The position numbers and the translations under genes were made by a program. A stretch of 64,000 nucleotides of DNA. It comes from Takakia lepidozioides (taxonomy: Eukaryota; Streptophyta; Takakiopsida; Takakiales; Takakiaceae). Shown here piece after piece: positions 46,155 to 58,743 of this stretch (positions within the stretch are counted from its first letter, which is position 1; every line of letters starts with the position of its first letter). The stretch spans positions 33,275,053-33,339,052 of the forward strand of contig CM060732.1 of NCBI GenBank assembly GCA_030704615.1, written 5' to 3'. Under the pieces are notes generated by a model. That model saw only the letters and a list, made by a program, of their open reading frames with translations, was not told the origin of the DNA and did not search any database.

Positions 46155-46310
46155 TTCCATGGGGGCGCAAAAAACATGTCCCTTTACAAAAGGACACACA
46201 AATTTTGCTTGCCCCTTGCCAGTAAAATATGTCTTTGTTTTTTCCTCCTCCGGTCCCACATTCTTGATGATGTAAGGAGGGGTGATTAGAAGGGTGGCAC
46301 ATTTTCAGTA
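46155..46310 (+). repeat. Plus-strand copy of the 45.6-kb repeat tail
   Basis: It is similar over about 150 bp to the reverse complement of 45565-45725: shared GCGCA-AAAACA-GTCCCTT, AAATTTTGCT, TGATGTAAGGAGGGG and GGGTG-CACATTTTCAG. It forms the right arm of a large inverted repeat with a 430-bp spacer. Confidence 0.75.
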
Positions 46311-47578
46311 TAGGGGGAGGGCAGCTGATGAGGCTCTAAGTTCCTCCATTTAAGAATGTGTGAAGTGGGCTCAGTTCACGACCTTCGAAAACCGTGGATG
46401 GGCAGAGTTAGCTACCCTTCACCCGTGGAACGGAAAGAAAGGAAAACCAACCTGTCCCTTCATGGCTCCCCCAAAATCGTCACCTTAGGAATTTCTTAAG
46501 CGAGTGGCCTAAGGTACCTCCTCCTTTCAAGATGAAACTTCCCGATTTTGAGAAGGTAATGATTTTAACAAAGGGAATTTGTAGGCTTTTTTCTTGAAAC
46601 AGAGGGACGATTATAAGGCCGGTTTCGGAGCATGCATAAGTCTGCCCTCTCTATGGAACCTTTTGGAAGGACAATTCGGGGTGGCTCCTTTGAAGAGTCC
46701 CCCATGCCACGGAAATTTGCCCTTATGTATTAGTTATAGGCAACCAGATTATTGCGTATGCCCCCCAGGGTCCACTGCGCCAGTCATTAAGAATCCTAAT
46801 CTCGCGTATCATATTAAAGGTTGGATTGTTGAGAACAGTGGGAACATACAAAAATGGTGGAAATTTCGGGCATATTCCAGGTGACATTGGAATTTACAAA
46901 TGTACTCCACTGTATATCATCACATCAAGATCGTCTAACTGATGATCAACGGTGCAAAGACTTCAGGTGTACCTCTAACCAAAGAGCTAGAGTATAGTCT
47001 AACAGGTTGCTCAACAGCTCTTTATGATACTACTAACGAGCTCATAAATTCCATCTGTCAGGGAAAAATCGTGGGAGTTGTATGGTTTGGGCGTTTGGGC
47101 CATCTCGTATATAAAGGTACTCACCCCGGTTAGAAAATTCTGAACCCTTGTGAAGAATGCATGGTAACACGGTCCCTGAGTTTGTGATGTACCAAAGATG
47201 ATCAAGGGTGCCCACGATGTGGCTACTCTGATCTTATTTCTAAATCTAGTAATGTGGCCTGTCCCATTAATCACAAATCCCATCATGGATATCAGCCTCA
47301 CATGTGACGCCTCCCTTACTCTGCTACTTGAAATCCTTCTGACTGCGTTTATGCTCAAATAATCCATTATCTACATACCCCCACTAGACCCCTATTTTGC
47401 ACCTCCAGAAAGGTATTCCTTTTATGTTCCAAATGGCTTGAATGATCGATCACATATTTACAGCTAAATGTGTCCAATAAACCTGTCACTATGCTTCACC
47501 CTGGTAGGAATCTGCAGACTAGAATGCTTACAAAACACAATCTCTATTACCCAAAGTAACCACAACTGTCCATCTGCC
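46311..47578. other. Intergenic, no gene recognised
   Basis: No recognisable gene. Just upstream, at 46016-46060 on the plus strand, a short frame reads SWNIRSIGS, like the start of a LINE endonuclease; it may be a very small relic. Confidence 0.35.
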
Positions 47579-50500
47579 TCATCTGTCAGCAAAATGCTGA
47601 GCAAGAGCATTGTAAAGCGGGGCAGCTGCCCGAGGGGGAGCAACACCACCCATCAAGATGTCAACTGGTGTTATAGTTGGGTCCCCATAAAAGCATGTAT
47701 TGGCTAAAGACCGTGTGGCAACAACATTGCCCTCCAGAGAGCATCCCACAAATGCACCTAAACCACCAACAAAGCCACCAGAGCTATCAGAAGTGCACTG
47801 ACTATGAAAGTTGGCTGAGAGAGAAGGTACTGCTCTGTCCATCACCTGCAAAAGACCCGTGTCATAGCCCCCGTGTGCTATTGACCATCCTGGAGCCAGG
47901 CGTCAGGTTCCTACCAAGAAGCATATGCAAACGCAACCCACAGTTCTCATAAAGCTCAAGCACACTTGACAACAATCAGGCTATAAGAAATTGCTGTTGA
48001 TCTAACATTGGTCCCAAGGATAATGTCGAACTCAGGACTGCAACTGTAGCCCATTACTTTGCACAGATGTGACAGTGCAAGTGATGGAGAGTGAAAGAGA
48101 GAGAGAGATAGAGAGAAAGAGAAGGATAGGTCTATTTGATGACCTCGCACTAAAACAATACGCATTGCATGTGGACACTGTTCAGCATCATTATTCATAG
48201 AGGGATGCACTAGCCCTATAGCAGGACTGGGTATGGCACTCAGATCCGATAGGGGTGAGTACCATTGTGGACTGAGCCTCTTGAACTGAAAAGTGGCGGA
48301 CAAAGTCAATTTTTCCCTTCTCAGATTGCATGACTGAATGGACGCTAACCTCACGATCATACTGACAAATCATGCACATGGGTTCCCGCCTGCCAGCCAG
48401 CTAGAAAGAGAGAGAGCATTCCAGAAGTGGCTTTATAACCTTTGCTGCAACTGTAGGTGTAGCAAGCAGCTGCTCCTCCATCACCAGCGCGCACATCAGC
48501 TTCTGCAGCTCTGCCCACTGGTCCAGCAGCCACACTCAAGCCAGCACCTACAGCAAGATGTACTCTCCCACCAAACGCTTTCACTGCATCCGCTGTCCTC
48601 AGCACTATGATGAAATCAGTTAACTCCCCACCAACCTGCAAGGACCCAGAAAACTCCGTTCAGAAAATCCAACTATGCCCAGGAAACTAACAAGCAATTA
48701 GAGTGTGAAAACTAATGACAATATTGCCTAGCTTGTCCAAAGGCATCAGAATCAGGTCACAGGCAAGTGAGAGTCCGTTTTGCCAGCCTACTACTAAGAC
48801 TGATGTTGATTCCAGCTTTGCTACTGTAGCCCCCCCTTACCTCAGCACAACAGGTGGCTGTTTTGTTCTTCCAGTCCCACTAAGTGAGAAATGGGTACTG
48901 TGTGTGGGGGAGAAAAGAGGCAGAGAGAGAGGGACTCACTTGGGCACCCCACCCAACCCCACACGAGGCAATTGCAGATGGTGCAGACCAGGTACCATCA
49001 CGTCTCCGAGCAACCACAAGGCCCGTTCCAATCTTGTAAGTCACCATCAACCCTGCTTTCAGGACTGTTAAGATTGCCAGCCCTTTGGCCCCCCTCAATA
49101 CTGCATCAGGAATGGACTTCTCTGGTGTTATCTGGCCAATCTGCAACAGTCAATATCTCCTCAAAATCATATTGCAATTTGTGTGTGGAAAAGATGGTTT
49201 CTATGCAAGAGGAAGAGGTTTATCAATACAGCTGTGAGGACAAGATCTACAGAGAGTTAGCTGTGCTTGTCATAGCATTGTGCCATAGACCCCTTGCACC
49301 GTTGTGTGAAGAGGGGGAGAAGCTGAGGGCTTGGTGGGAATCGAAGAATAGAAGCCACTACCAATGCTGAAGGTAGCTACAATATTTTAGATGTAGCTGG
49401 TCCTTACTCTGATCTTCCAGGTATTGTCCACAACATCCTTTAAAGCTATAGCATTGATTCATTACCGAAATTTACAATCAAATCGAGAGAGACAGACATT
49501 GAAAGACAAAAGAAAGGAAGCTTATTACGTCCACACACACACAAAATGATATTTTTGGTCCATGGGAGGCCCGGAGAAGGCCCCTGGGACACACACCCAG
49601 TTTGAGCAGAACACAAAGACAGAAACTACCTTGGGTCAGGGGCTGACACCCGTAGTATGACTTACCTTGATCTAGACAACTGATCCGAGCTTTCCAGATA
49701 TCCTCTAGAATTCTCTTCACACAAACATCTATCTGCTGTGTGTGATGTGCCCAATAACTAGACCCCAAAAGGGCCTTGCTTTTGTCTCAGCCTTGGATTT
49801 TCAAAGTTGGTAAACAGAGGTACAGGAACAATTCCCTTGATGGATTTGAAGAGGGTGTCTCTCTGGTGAGAATACCAAGGACAATGAATCAGAAAGTGGA
49901 TATTGTCTTCAGGTTGCCCACACAACGGGCATTTGCAATCCCCCTTTCCTCTCTACGTCTGTTTGCTGTTCAAAGGTAGGCGACCCGCCCTGAGTTTAAA
50001 TCTCAGTCTAGTGCCGAGAGTGGAGAGAACTCATAAGACGTGGTGTGCCGGGAGTGGAGCAATAGAGATTGTACTCATAAGACGTTGTTTGCCGTAGCCT
50101 TGTGGCCATTGACCCCGCGCCCAGTTTGAGCGGGAACAAAAGGGACAGAACCTACCTCTGTCAGGGGCTGACGTTGGTTGTAAGACTTACCTCCATATAA
50201 AGAATTAATCCGGGTTTTCCAGATATCCTCTAGAAATCCCTTCACACAAGCATCAATCTGCTGTGTGTGATTTGCCCAAAAACTAGGCCTCAGGAGGGCC
50301 TGGGCTTTTGGCTCAGCCTCGAGACTTTCAAAGTTGGTAAACAGGGGTACAGGCACAATTCCCTTAATAGATTTGAAGAGAGCGTCTCTTTGGTGAGAGA
50401 ACCCCGGACAGTGTATCAGAAAATGAATACTGTCTTCAGATTGCCCACACAACGGGCAATTGCACTCTCCCTTTCCTCTCTGCTTCTGTTTGCTGTTCAA

Positions 50501-52764
50501 AGGTAGGCTTCCTGCCCTGAGTTTAAATTTCAGTCTAGTGCCGAGAGTGGGTAGACCCTTGAGGTCATCCAAGATGTCCTCCCCCACGTCACAGACTGGA
50601 AACAAGTTCAGGGAAGTTTTCTGCCTAACTTCATTTTCATCAGACAATCTCATGGCAACAGACATGGCTGAGGACACTACAGCCTCTAAGTCAGATAGAG
50701 AGATAGAGAGAGAGAGAGATAGCTAACGTCAAATCACCCTTTAAAATGGTGCAAAGATGATGGCAGTCTTGAATTTCTAAACCATACACAGATTTGGATT
50801 TATACCTTATAGTAGCTGCGGAGGGTGTTAGTGGCCTTATAAATCTCATGCTCCAAGGTGAGTCCAAAAGGGCTATTGACCCATCCCCGCATGCAGCTCA
50901 TGTCTGTTACATCATGGGTGGCCACCTGAGCTGCATTACTGACGCGATCAGCCAAAATTCGTTGAATGGGTTCCAGCCTCTCCCAGCAGACGTCGCAGAC
51001 CCGTTGTGGATCTTGCTTCCGAAACTTCACAGGCAGAAGAAACCGTCTCGAAGAGCATTGCCGGCAGAAAATTCCCCCACAAAATCGACAGTGATGCCTT
51101 CCACAGGAGACCGGCCGAAATTTTGCAGCACAATTCATACAGGCAAATGCTGCACTGTCAGGCATCCATTGTGGGGGCTCTGCATCAAGTATTGCACGGA
51201 TGGCCCGAACATCTTCACTGGGTCCAGTAAGTAGAGGGGGGGCACTTGGCGTATGGCCAAGCCTCCAGGAGTTGTCTGCTCCCACCTGGGAAAGAGTATT
51301 TAACCCGCTTATTTTATCTGTGACCATATTCTGCCTTCACTACACCCTTCCTTTACGAAGCCATCATACTAAAAGAAACAATCAGCTTAATAAAATGACC
51401 CTTGTCTAATATTAGCCTGAAAACCGAAGATTTTACAATCCACCAAAATTCCTTTTGAAGCATAACGGGCTGGTAGCTCTCAGTCCATTCTTAAGGATCC
51501 AACTGAGGACTGAAGCATACATCATGTCATTCAGGTGAGGGCCCCAGAACACCAATGACAACTTCCAAAGAAAGCACCATTTTGTACCAAAATCTTATGA
51601 TCTATGATGAAACTGATGAACTTCAGCTGAGAAGGAAAGAGAAAAGCATGGCTGCCATACCAAGCCAGTTCTTGGAGAATAGCGCGTGGCAAGCTCCGGC
51701 CACATCTGTGAGGAGACATCCTCGTATGAAATTTGCGAGAAGGTCTTGCCTGAAAGGATGTTAATTGCCCCACTCAACACATTCCATAGATTCACTTCAG
51801 GAAGCCCCTGCCTTTCTACACCATGTTGGACTCTGTGGGCCAAACCGTGCCCATCTTGTCCCAAATTGGCCCCATGGTAAGTCATTCCGTTGTCTTTAAA
51901 TCCTTTTGGTGGAACAGACACGGGGATCCAAGCCCCTGTCTCCTCAGGAAGGGGAAGATCATAAATGAGCCGCTGGCTCTGACGTCGTGGCCCTGGTTCC
52001 ACCAGTGCCAATGCCTGTGTATTTGTCTCCTGGGCCACCATGGCAGCCATGCGTTCAGATTCTGCCTTTGCAGCTGCAGTTGCTGTTTGGGCGCGCCCAA
52101 TTGCCTCTCTCAGATCCAAGTTGAGACCTATGCTGAGGTCTGCATCAAATGGCTTGTGGCACAGTGGACACAAAGGCACCATAGAATTCATTTGCACCTG
52201 CATGAAAAGGCTATGAAATTACTGTGACAATGAGGTGAGATTGAGGTCCATTTCCTTCAGCAATTGAAGACCCCGTCAAGTTTGACAGAAGACTGTTGGA
52301 ATCTCAATCGGACTGGCTCATCCAAATGTTTTACAAACACTTGCAATTTCTACAGGTGTGTCCCCCTCCCAGCCATTGTTGCATCTCGTAGCCCTCTGTT
52401 ACTTATTACCATGAAGAGTGAGGGACTACAAGTGGAATCTGCAAGGGAGAAATCAGTGAGCTCCTCTCCACAGAGCTGAACCTTGAATCACATGAGTTTT
52501 GGTGGGAGGAGAATGACTACACAGCCCCTGAGACTAACCCAAACACAGAAAAAAGCTGGAAGGAAAAAAATTCACCTTCTGCAAGCACCCAAGGCACCCA
52601 TTGTGACCACAACCGAGTGACGCTGGGCCACCGTTATTGCCCAGAACGTCCATGCACATTGCACAGGTTGGCAAATTGTGGCTCTCCCGTACTGTCGCTT
52701 TCTTACCCCTGTCCTCAAACCAGTCATCTCCCTCCCTCATCACTGTGCTCAGGGTTCTGTACAT
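47579..52764 (-). CDS. RING-FYVE-SYLF protein, CFS1-like
   Basis: Six exons in reading order: 52576-52764, 51661-52197, 50806-51285, 48940-49140, 48440-48635, 47579-47757 (593 aa), with matching phases. Plant FYVE-SYLF proteins such as CFS1 bind phosphatidylinositol-3-phosphate, the ESCRT-I subunit VPS23 and actin, and act in endosome-autophagosome traffic. Visible: C3HC4 RING-like finger at 34-76 (CAMC ... CGHNGCLGC ... CPLC); a disordered region; a PSAPP motif at 255-259, known as the ESCRT-I-binding motif of CFS1; FYVE at about 289-342 with CGRHHCRFCG; SYLF from about 375, with HEIYKATNTLR, AKGLAILTV, GVGWGAQ, GGELTDFIIVL, YTYSCSKGAFVG and FYGDPTITPVDIL. The start is the first ATG after an in-frame stop. 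Exon 2 could hide a short intron, because its frame is open throughout. Confidence 0.9.
49490..50000 (-). mobile_element. LINE 3' fragment, copy 1 (in intron of CFS1-like gene)
   Basis: Read on the minus strand it encodes the WAHHTQQIDVCVKRILEDIWK segment and, upstream, the same C-terminal domain as copy 2, with more damage. It ends downstream in GTGGACGTAATAAG. Confidence 0.65.
50075..50690 (-). mobile_element. LINE 3' fragment, copy 2 (in intron of CFS1-like gene)
   Basis: A 200-residue open frame holds the C-terminal part of a non-LTR ORF2: TRLKFKLRAGSLPLN, then a zinc-binding CPLC ... HFLIHCPG motif and WANHTQQIDACVKGFLEDIW. It is a direct repeat of copy 1 and lies in the same intron. 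The motif type differs from the LINEs at 1-11 kb. A GA-rich simple repeat (50690-50722) adjoins. Confidence 0.75.
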
Positions 52765-54645
52765 TATTGACTCGTCTTCCTCCACAACTTGTGCTTCAAA
52801 AAACACTTGTAAAAATCCACTCTAGCATCCCCTCCGTCTCTCTCTGTCTCGCGGAATACACACAGAGAGGTTGAGGCAGGGTTTGACTCGACAATTGCAG
52901 CTATGGCCGCCACCGTTTCTTCTTCTCTCTCTCTATGTGCTCCGTGTGGTCGTCAGGTGGTCTTTTGTAACGAGTCAATCTCCTGTTACAACACGCATCC
53001 AGCATTGAAACTCCCTCCCATGGGAACTGACTGACTGTTGTCCTCTTTTGTATATGTCTCCAACAAGCGTCATGTTCATAGCGTCAATGACTGACCCAAA
53101 ATCAATGTCGATGCTTGAAAAGAGACTACCCACAATCTGCAAGCTCCGAAGGAATGGACAGGCGGGGAAGGAAGAAAAGGTAGCAAAATTGCTGGAAACC
53201 AAGTGTATACAACAAATCATCAGCACGTTACTCTTCCACGATACTACAAACTGGGGCACGGATAGATGGAACCAGCTATCGCAAACACATAACAATGGGA
53301 GCATCTCTTTCTTCCCCCGAGTAAACCCAGCAACTCTAATTTCCAAAAAGCGGCTGACACAGAGTAAATTCCTCAATGGCAAGTTTCTAGCCATCCATCA
53401 CAGCACAAGCTTTCACAGATCATCTACATCAACAGAAAGATACCCACTGGTGCCAAGAAATACACGTGTGCCAAAATTCACCAACTGGAATCCATAATCT
53501 CCTCTTAGAAATCTGGAATCTCCCACAAGTCTGAGACTACCACCACCAACAAACTTTGCGATGCACACCCCATATCCAAATTGGCCCAGCAAAATACTCA
53601 CTTCTCGAGAAGATGGTCGCAGAATCTTCGGGCTGGCAAAGATTAGCAATCGACAATCATCTTCCATCATCGTCCATCATCTCATCTCCCACCTTCTTGC
53701 ATCCTTGATCAGACCAGAGCAGAGCACGCATCGCTGGATTTCTCCCCGCAGGTATCTTTGTATCTTCACTTTCCTTCACGAGAATACCCATTTGCACCGT
53801 CGTATATTTACAATTTCATCCGTCCTTTGCCACCTTATCACTTTCATCCAGTTCACCCTGTTTAATGAAAGGTACATAAACACAACGGAGAACACTAGCA
53901 ATAATGCACGCGTGCGATCTCTGACAGCGGGATCAAATCCTCCCCTCTGGAGTGTGAGCGGAGTGACACGGGGGTGACATCAACGGAGTGAAATTGAAGG
54001 GAGTGTCACTCCAGTTGGGAGTTCATGGCCCCCAAGTTTGGTGTAACTCCCACTTGGTGTCCTAAAATTAAACCAAAAGTAGACTGAAGAAGCGATACCA
54101 AGGTGACACAGAGGGTGATAGCAATCCAACAAGTGTCGCACCGCCTAACTACCATCAAAATCACCTTTACCACCAGATTGCTCGTCGCTACACAACAACC
54201 AATTCCTTCAATAGTGAGTCCGGAGTGGGGAGCCACAGAAACCAACGGAGGTATTGTCAGAGTGCACACTTGCAATAAGCTGTTACATTGATACTATTCT
54301 TCTCCGCATTAAAGGAAGGCATCAGCTCATTTCCCTGCTTGCAAAACATGACATGTATAAGAGGAGCTTGGGGAGGATGTGTGCAAGTTGGTACTCTTTA
54401 GTGGTGCCCTCATGAACAAGGTATTTGTGCTTCTTTTGCATAACCAGATGGTCCTTGGTTCTCATAAGAACGTGACCGTCCACTGGCCCGTTGATGGACT
54501 GTTAGTAGAGTTATATGCTCTGTGTTGTCACAGTTCTCCTCTCAAAAAAGACAGCCGTCCATATCTAAGGAAATGGTGGATGAGCCAAGTAGTCACTTAG
54601 ATCAATGAATGAGGCACGCGACTTGCACCTTTCCAGAACAGGGTA
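52765..54645. other. Between CFS1-like and left PPR gene
   Basis: It must contain the CFS1-like promoter and 5' UTR. The frames at 53048-53497 (+), 53413-53670 (-) and elsewhere show no domain. No repeat stands out. Confidence 0.4.
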
Positions 54646-57569
54646 TCACCAGTAATCCCCACAGGAGCAAACCCCATCTTTGAAGTGGTGAAAGCGGTTT
54701 GCGTCCCGTACACCAATTGCTCGGCCAACAATCTTTGAGATGAACTTTGTGGCGGTGTGGCAGTCACCACACACCCGAAGATTCTTGATGACACGGAGAG
54801 GTGTGCCGGGGGCTGTGCTGATCAGCCCAAAACCAATCGCCAGCTTCTCACTATGGTGGCAAAGACAAAACTCCTTTTGCTCCTTTCCCACATCATGCAA
54901 TACAAAGCTTGTGTCAGGCACATACCCAGCCTGCTTCATCTGCCCAGACAATCTTCTCAGCTCAGCATGGATTTCCTCAATTTTTGGATGCCATTTGTCA
55001 TCCACAACAAAGGTGTGCACGGTGTTGCCGACCTCAATCCAGCAGCGACCTGGCTCCTTTCTAACCCCTCTGAGCTGCATCATTTTTCTCACCTTTGCAG
55101 TATCGCCCCACCTACCAGCTGCGGCATAGATGTTTGAGAGCAACACATAGGTCGCGGCGTCCTGTTCATCCCACTTAAGAATAGATGTTGCTGCACGTTC
55201 AGCCATCTCGACATTGCAATGAATTCTGCAGGCACCAAGCAAAGCCCTCCACACCACAGCATTTGGTTTCATTGGCATTTTGTCAATTAAGTCCTCTGCC
55301 TCATCCAATTGCCCCGCACGGCCAAGAAGGTCCACCATGCAGCCAAAGTGCTCTAGTGCTGGAGTGATGCCATGATCTTGACTCAGGGAGTTGAAGTAGT
55401 ATCTGCCTTCATCGACTAGGCCAGCATGGCTACATGCAGAGAGAACACATGTAAAAGTGATACTGTCCAGCATTAAGCCTTCCAATTGCATTTCTTCCAA
55501 TAGTTGCAGGGCCTCCGTTTCACAACCATGCTGTGCATATCCCGCGACCATAGCACTCCAGGACACCACAGTTCGTTCAGCCATACTGTCGAACACTTCC
55601 TTCGCATCCTTGAGGCTCCCGCATTTGGCGTACATATCCACGAGGGTGTTGTTCAGAATGACATCTGGTATAATTCCAGCTTCTATGATGTCACCATGCA
55701 CCTCTTTGCCCTTTTTCAGGGCTGCCATGCTCGAACATGCATTGCAAACGCAAATGAACGTGACCTGGTCGGGCTTCACTCCTTCCCGCATCATTTGCTC
55801 ATAGGTCTCCAAAACCTCCATGCCGCACCCATGCCGGGAATATCCTGCTATCATAGCGTTCCATGACACCACATCTCGTTCAGTCATATTGTTGAACACT
55901 TGCTCTGCATCTTTCATGCTCCCACCTTTGGCATACATGTCCACGAGGGTATTGTTCAGAATGACATCCGATACAATTCCAGCTTTGATGATGTCACCGT
56001 GGACCTCTTTTCCCTTTTCCAGGGCTGCCAGGCTTGCACATGCATTGCAAACGCAAACAAATGTGACCCGGTTCGGCTTCACCCCTTCCCGCATCATTTG
56101 CTCATAGGTCTCCAAAGCCTGCATCCCACACCCATGTTGGGCATATCCTGCGATCATCGCAGTCCATGACACCACATCCCGATGGGCCATCTTCTCAAAC
56201 ACTCTCTTTGCATCCTCGATGCTCCCGCTTTTGGCATACATGTCCACAAGCGCAGTGTTCAGAATGACACCCGGTACAATTCCAGCTTTGATGATGTCAC
56301 GATGGACCTCTTTGCCCTTTTCAAGTGCTGCCAGGCTTGCACATGTATTGCAAATGCAAACATACGTGAGCTGGTCCGGCTTCACCCCTTCCCGTACCAT
56401 TTGCTCATAGGTCTCCAAAGCCTCCATCCCACACCCATGCTGGGCACATCCTGCTATCATCGCAGTCCATGATACCACATTTCGTTCAGCCATATTCTCG
56501 AACACTCCCTTTGCATACTTGAGGCTCCCACATTTGGCATACATATCCACCAGGGTATTGTTCAGAATGACATCTGGTACAATTCCAGCTTTGATGATGT
56601 CACCATGGACCTCTTCAAGGGCTGCCAGGCTCGCACATGCTTTGCAAATGGAAATGAACGTGACCTGGTCTGGCATCACTCCTTCCCGTCTCATTTGCTC
56701 ATAAGTCTCCAAGGCCTCTCTCCTGCACCCATGCTGGGCATATCCTGCAATCATTGCATTCCAGGACACCACATCTCGTTGGGCCATAGTGTTGAACACT
56801 TGCTTTGCATCCCCGATGCTCCCACATTTGGCATACATGTTCATCAGGGCAGTGTTCAGAATGACATCTGGTACAATTCCAGCTTTGATGATGTCACCAT
56901 GGACCTCTTTGCCCTTTCCCAGGGCTGTCAGGCTTGCACACGCATTGCAAATACAAATGAATGTGACCTGATCTGGCTTCGTACCTTCCCGTATCATCTG
57001 ATCATAGGTCTCCAAGGCCTTCCTACCACAGCCATGCTTGGTAAAACCTGCCATCATTATATTCCACGTGATCAAACTTCGTTCAGGCATTTTGTTGAAC
57101 ACTTGGTGTGCATCCACGATGCTCCCGCATTTAACATACATGTTGACAAGGGTGTTGTGTAGAAAAACGTTTGACTTCAATCCACTTTGGATAATGTGAG
57201 CATGCACCTGCTTACCCCCTTCCAGACCTCTCATCTTGATGCACTTATGCAAGAGATATAGATAAGTATCTAAATCTGCTGAAATGCCTCCTTGGTTCAA
57301 AATCTGTAGAGCCTCTTTCAGTTGCCCTGCCTCACATAGCATTCTCACATGCCCAGAAGTGCCAGAAGAGGTATTGTGGACTACCTTTCTTTGTCCTCTT
57401 TCGGAAGCTGTGGTCATGGTGGAGGTGCCTGAATTTATCCACTGTGCCACTGCTGCTGCTTCCAGTTCACCATCTACCCATGCAGGTTTCTTGTAGCTAG
57501 CAATCCACAGGGGATCGTAGGTGCACTTGTGCTTGAAATCTGGCCCTCTAGGATGAATCTGGACCCACC
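54646..57569 (-). CDS. PLS-class DYW pentatricopeptide-repeat protein
   Basis: PPR-DYW proteins act in mitochondria or plastids; they bind one RNA site and deaminate a cytidine to uridine. The frame is intact from 57569 to the stop at 54646. The first ATG is at 57417 (923 aa). Upstream codons are open and encode a module shared with 58.1 and 60.5 kb, so the true start probably lies in an upstream exon. Six P-L-S triplets of about 101 residues are near-identical (VVSWNAMIAGYAQHG repeats). E domains follow (GCMVDLLGRAGQLDEAEDLI), then PG-box-like EPGRCWIEV, and a full DYW deaminase with [23 protein letters not shown] and terminal CSCGDYW. From 57417 no targeting peptide is visible. Confidence 0.93.
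57420..57569 (-). other. PDxxxK-LW module, left copy 2 (in frame with PPR)
   Basis: The residues from a possible splice acceptor (AG before 57569) read IHPRGPDFKHK, then DPLWIASYKKPAWVDGELEA, and continue without a stop into the PPR gene. The order R-x-PD-[YF]-x-HK, LW[IV], P-x-WV, EL is the same as in the copies at 58.1 and 60.5 kb. There is no ATG between the upstream stop (near 57588) and 57417. Confidence 0.6.
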
Positions 57570-58064
57570 CTCCATCCCTCCTAATTCAGCTTTTGCTGCC
57601 TCGGCACCAATAATGCATAGATCCTCCCCCTGCTGATAGCAACTGACAATGGCAGCCTAAAATTTGTTCTACCAAACACCCCAACCCTAATATCACACAC
57701 TAGTTCCTATGCTAAATTGCTCCCACAACTTCAAAAAATGTGCTGGGGGGAGGGAGTGGATGACAATTTGCAAGAAAGTTTGTCTGTTTCTCTCTGTAGT
57801 TTAACAGGCACTTACCTTTTTGCCCCGATTGTCCCACCATTGACTGGGGTCCGAAAAATATTCCTTCCAAAGCTTCTCCTCATCTCTGTTTTCTGTTTTT
57901 TGATATTTTCCTGTTGCCACATTGGCAGTAACATGTCAAAACCCTCCAAAACTACCATAGATCCTCACAACAAGCTAACTTGCACAATTTAACATGAAAA
58001 ATTGGGGACGACTCCAATAAGAGGAAAAATAGGCCGAGATCTCTTGAAGAAGAAAATGCCTCAC

Positions 58065-58250
58065 CACATTGTCCTTGACCTTGTGTCATGAAGGCAGCTA
58101 GCTTTTCTCTCACCCAAGGAGGATTCAACCAACCATCAACCCAAAGGACCCCTTCTGTGCGCTGCTTGTGCGTGTAGTCAGGTGATCTGGGATGGGTCTG
58201 TGAGAACCACCATGCCGCATCTGAGGAACCATAGATTTCAAGACGGCCTC
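58065..58250 (-). other. PDxxxK-LW module, left copy 1 (probable exon)
   Basis: The segment is bounded by TTTTTCTTAG on the 5' side and GTGAGG on the 3' side. It encodes about 62 residues with AWWFSQTHPRSPDYTHK, LWVDGWLNPPWVREKLAAF. Both ends are phase 1, and its donor joins in frame to an acceptor at 57570/57569, giving a continuous frame into the PPR gene. The intron would be 495 bp. This is a model from sequence only. Confidence 0.5.
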
Positions 58251-58429
58251 CTAAGAAAAAGATGACCCTTCCCAAGTACCTTGTAAACACAAGTAAAAAA
58301 GAACAAATCATGATATTGACAGTCTCCTTTATGGAGGAGTGCTAGTGCAGATTTAACAACATTCATTGCAAGTCACTGTGAGCTCCATTGGACTCTACAC
58401 TATGAGGAACATCCGAACATGTCCAACGG

Positions 58430-58500
58430 ATGCTAAACAAGCTTATGTCTGTAGTCTGGAGATTTTCCAGTGGTCTGTGAAAATGACCAGGGAGCAGCCA
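58430..58500 (-). other. Degenerate third module copy
   Basis: The minus strand reads WSFSQTTGKSPDYRHK and then a stop. This matches the first half of copy 1 (WWFSQTHPRSPDYTHK), so the array once had at least three units. Confidence 0.4.
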
Positions 58501-58743
58501 CAGGTCTCAACCCTCCCATGTACATTGCGAACTCCAGGGAAAGGACCTGGCGCAACCTACTTTCATGCCTGCTTAGGAAGAACAACCTACAATACTGACA
58601 GTAGAAGTAGTTTTTGCAAAGTAAACCGAGAATCTAACTGCCCTCAACAACTAGGGGTACAATCCAGTCCAAACAATATTATCCTACCAGAGTTCAGTCA
58701 AACTCCCTCAGACTCCTTGACATCCTACATGGAGGAAGCTCAC

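Noticed and set aside
48357-48610. Plus-strand ORF over the SYLF exon
   Set aside because: It is antisense to a well-supported exon (48440-48635) and shows no domain.
51661-51900. An additional intron inside exon 2 of the CFS1-like gene
   Set aside because: A GTGTAG...TTTCAG pair exists, but the reading frame is open across it, so sequence alone does not require splicing.
55457-57162. Long plus-strand open frames across the left PPR gene
   Set aside because: They are antisense shadows of the repetitive PPR coding sequence; their own repetition mirrors the minus-strand P-L-S units.
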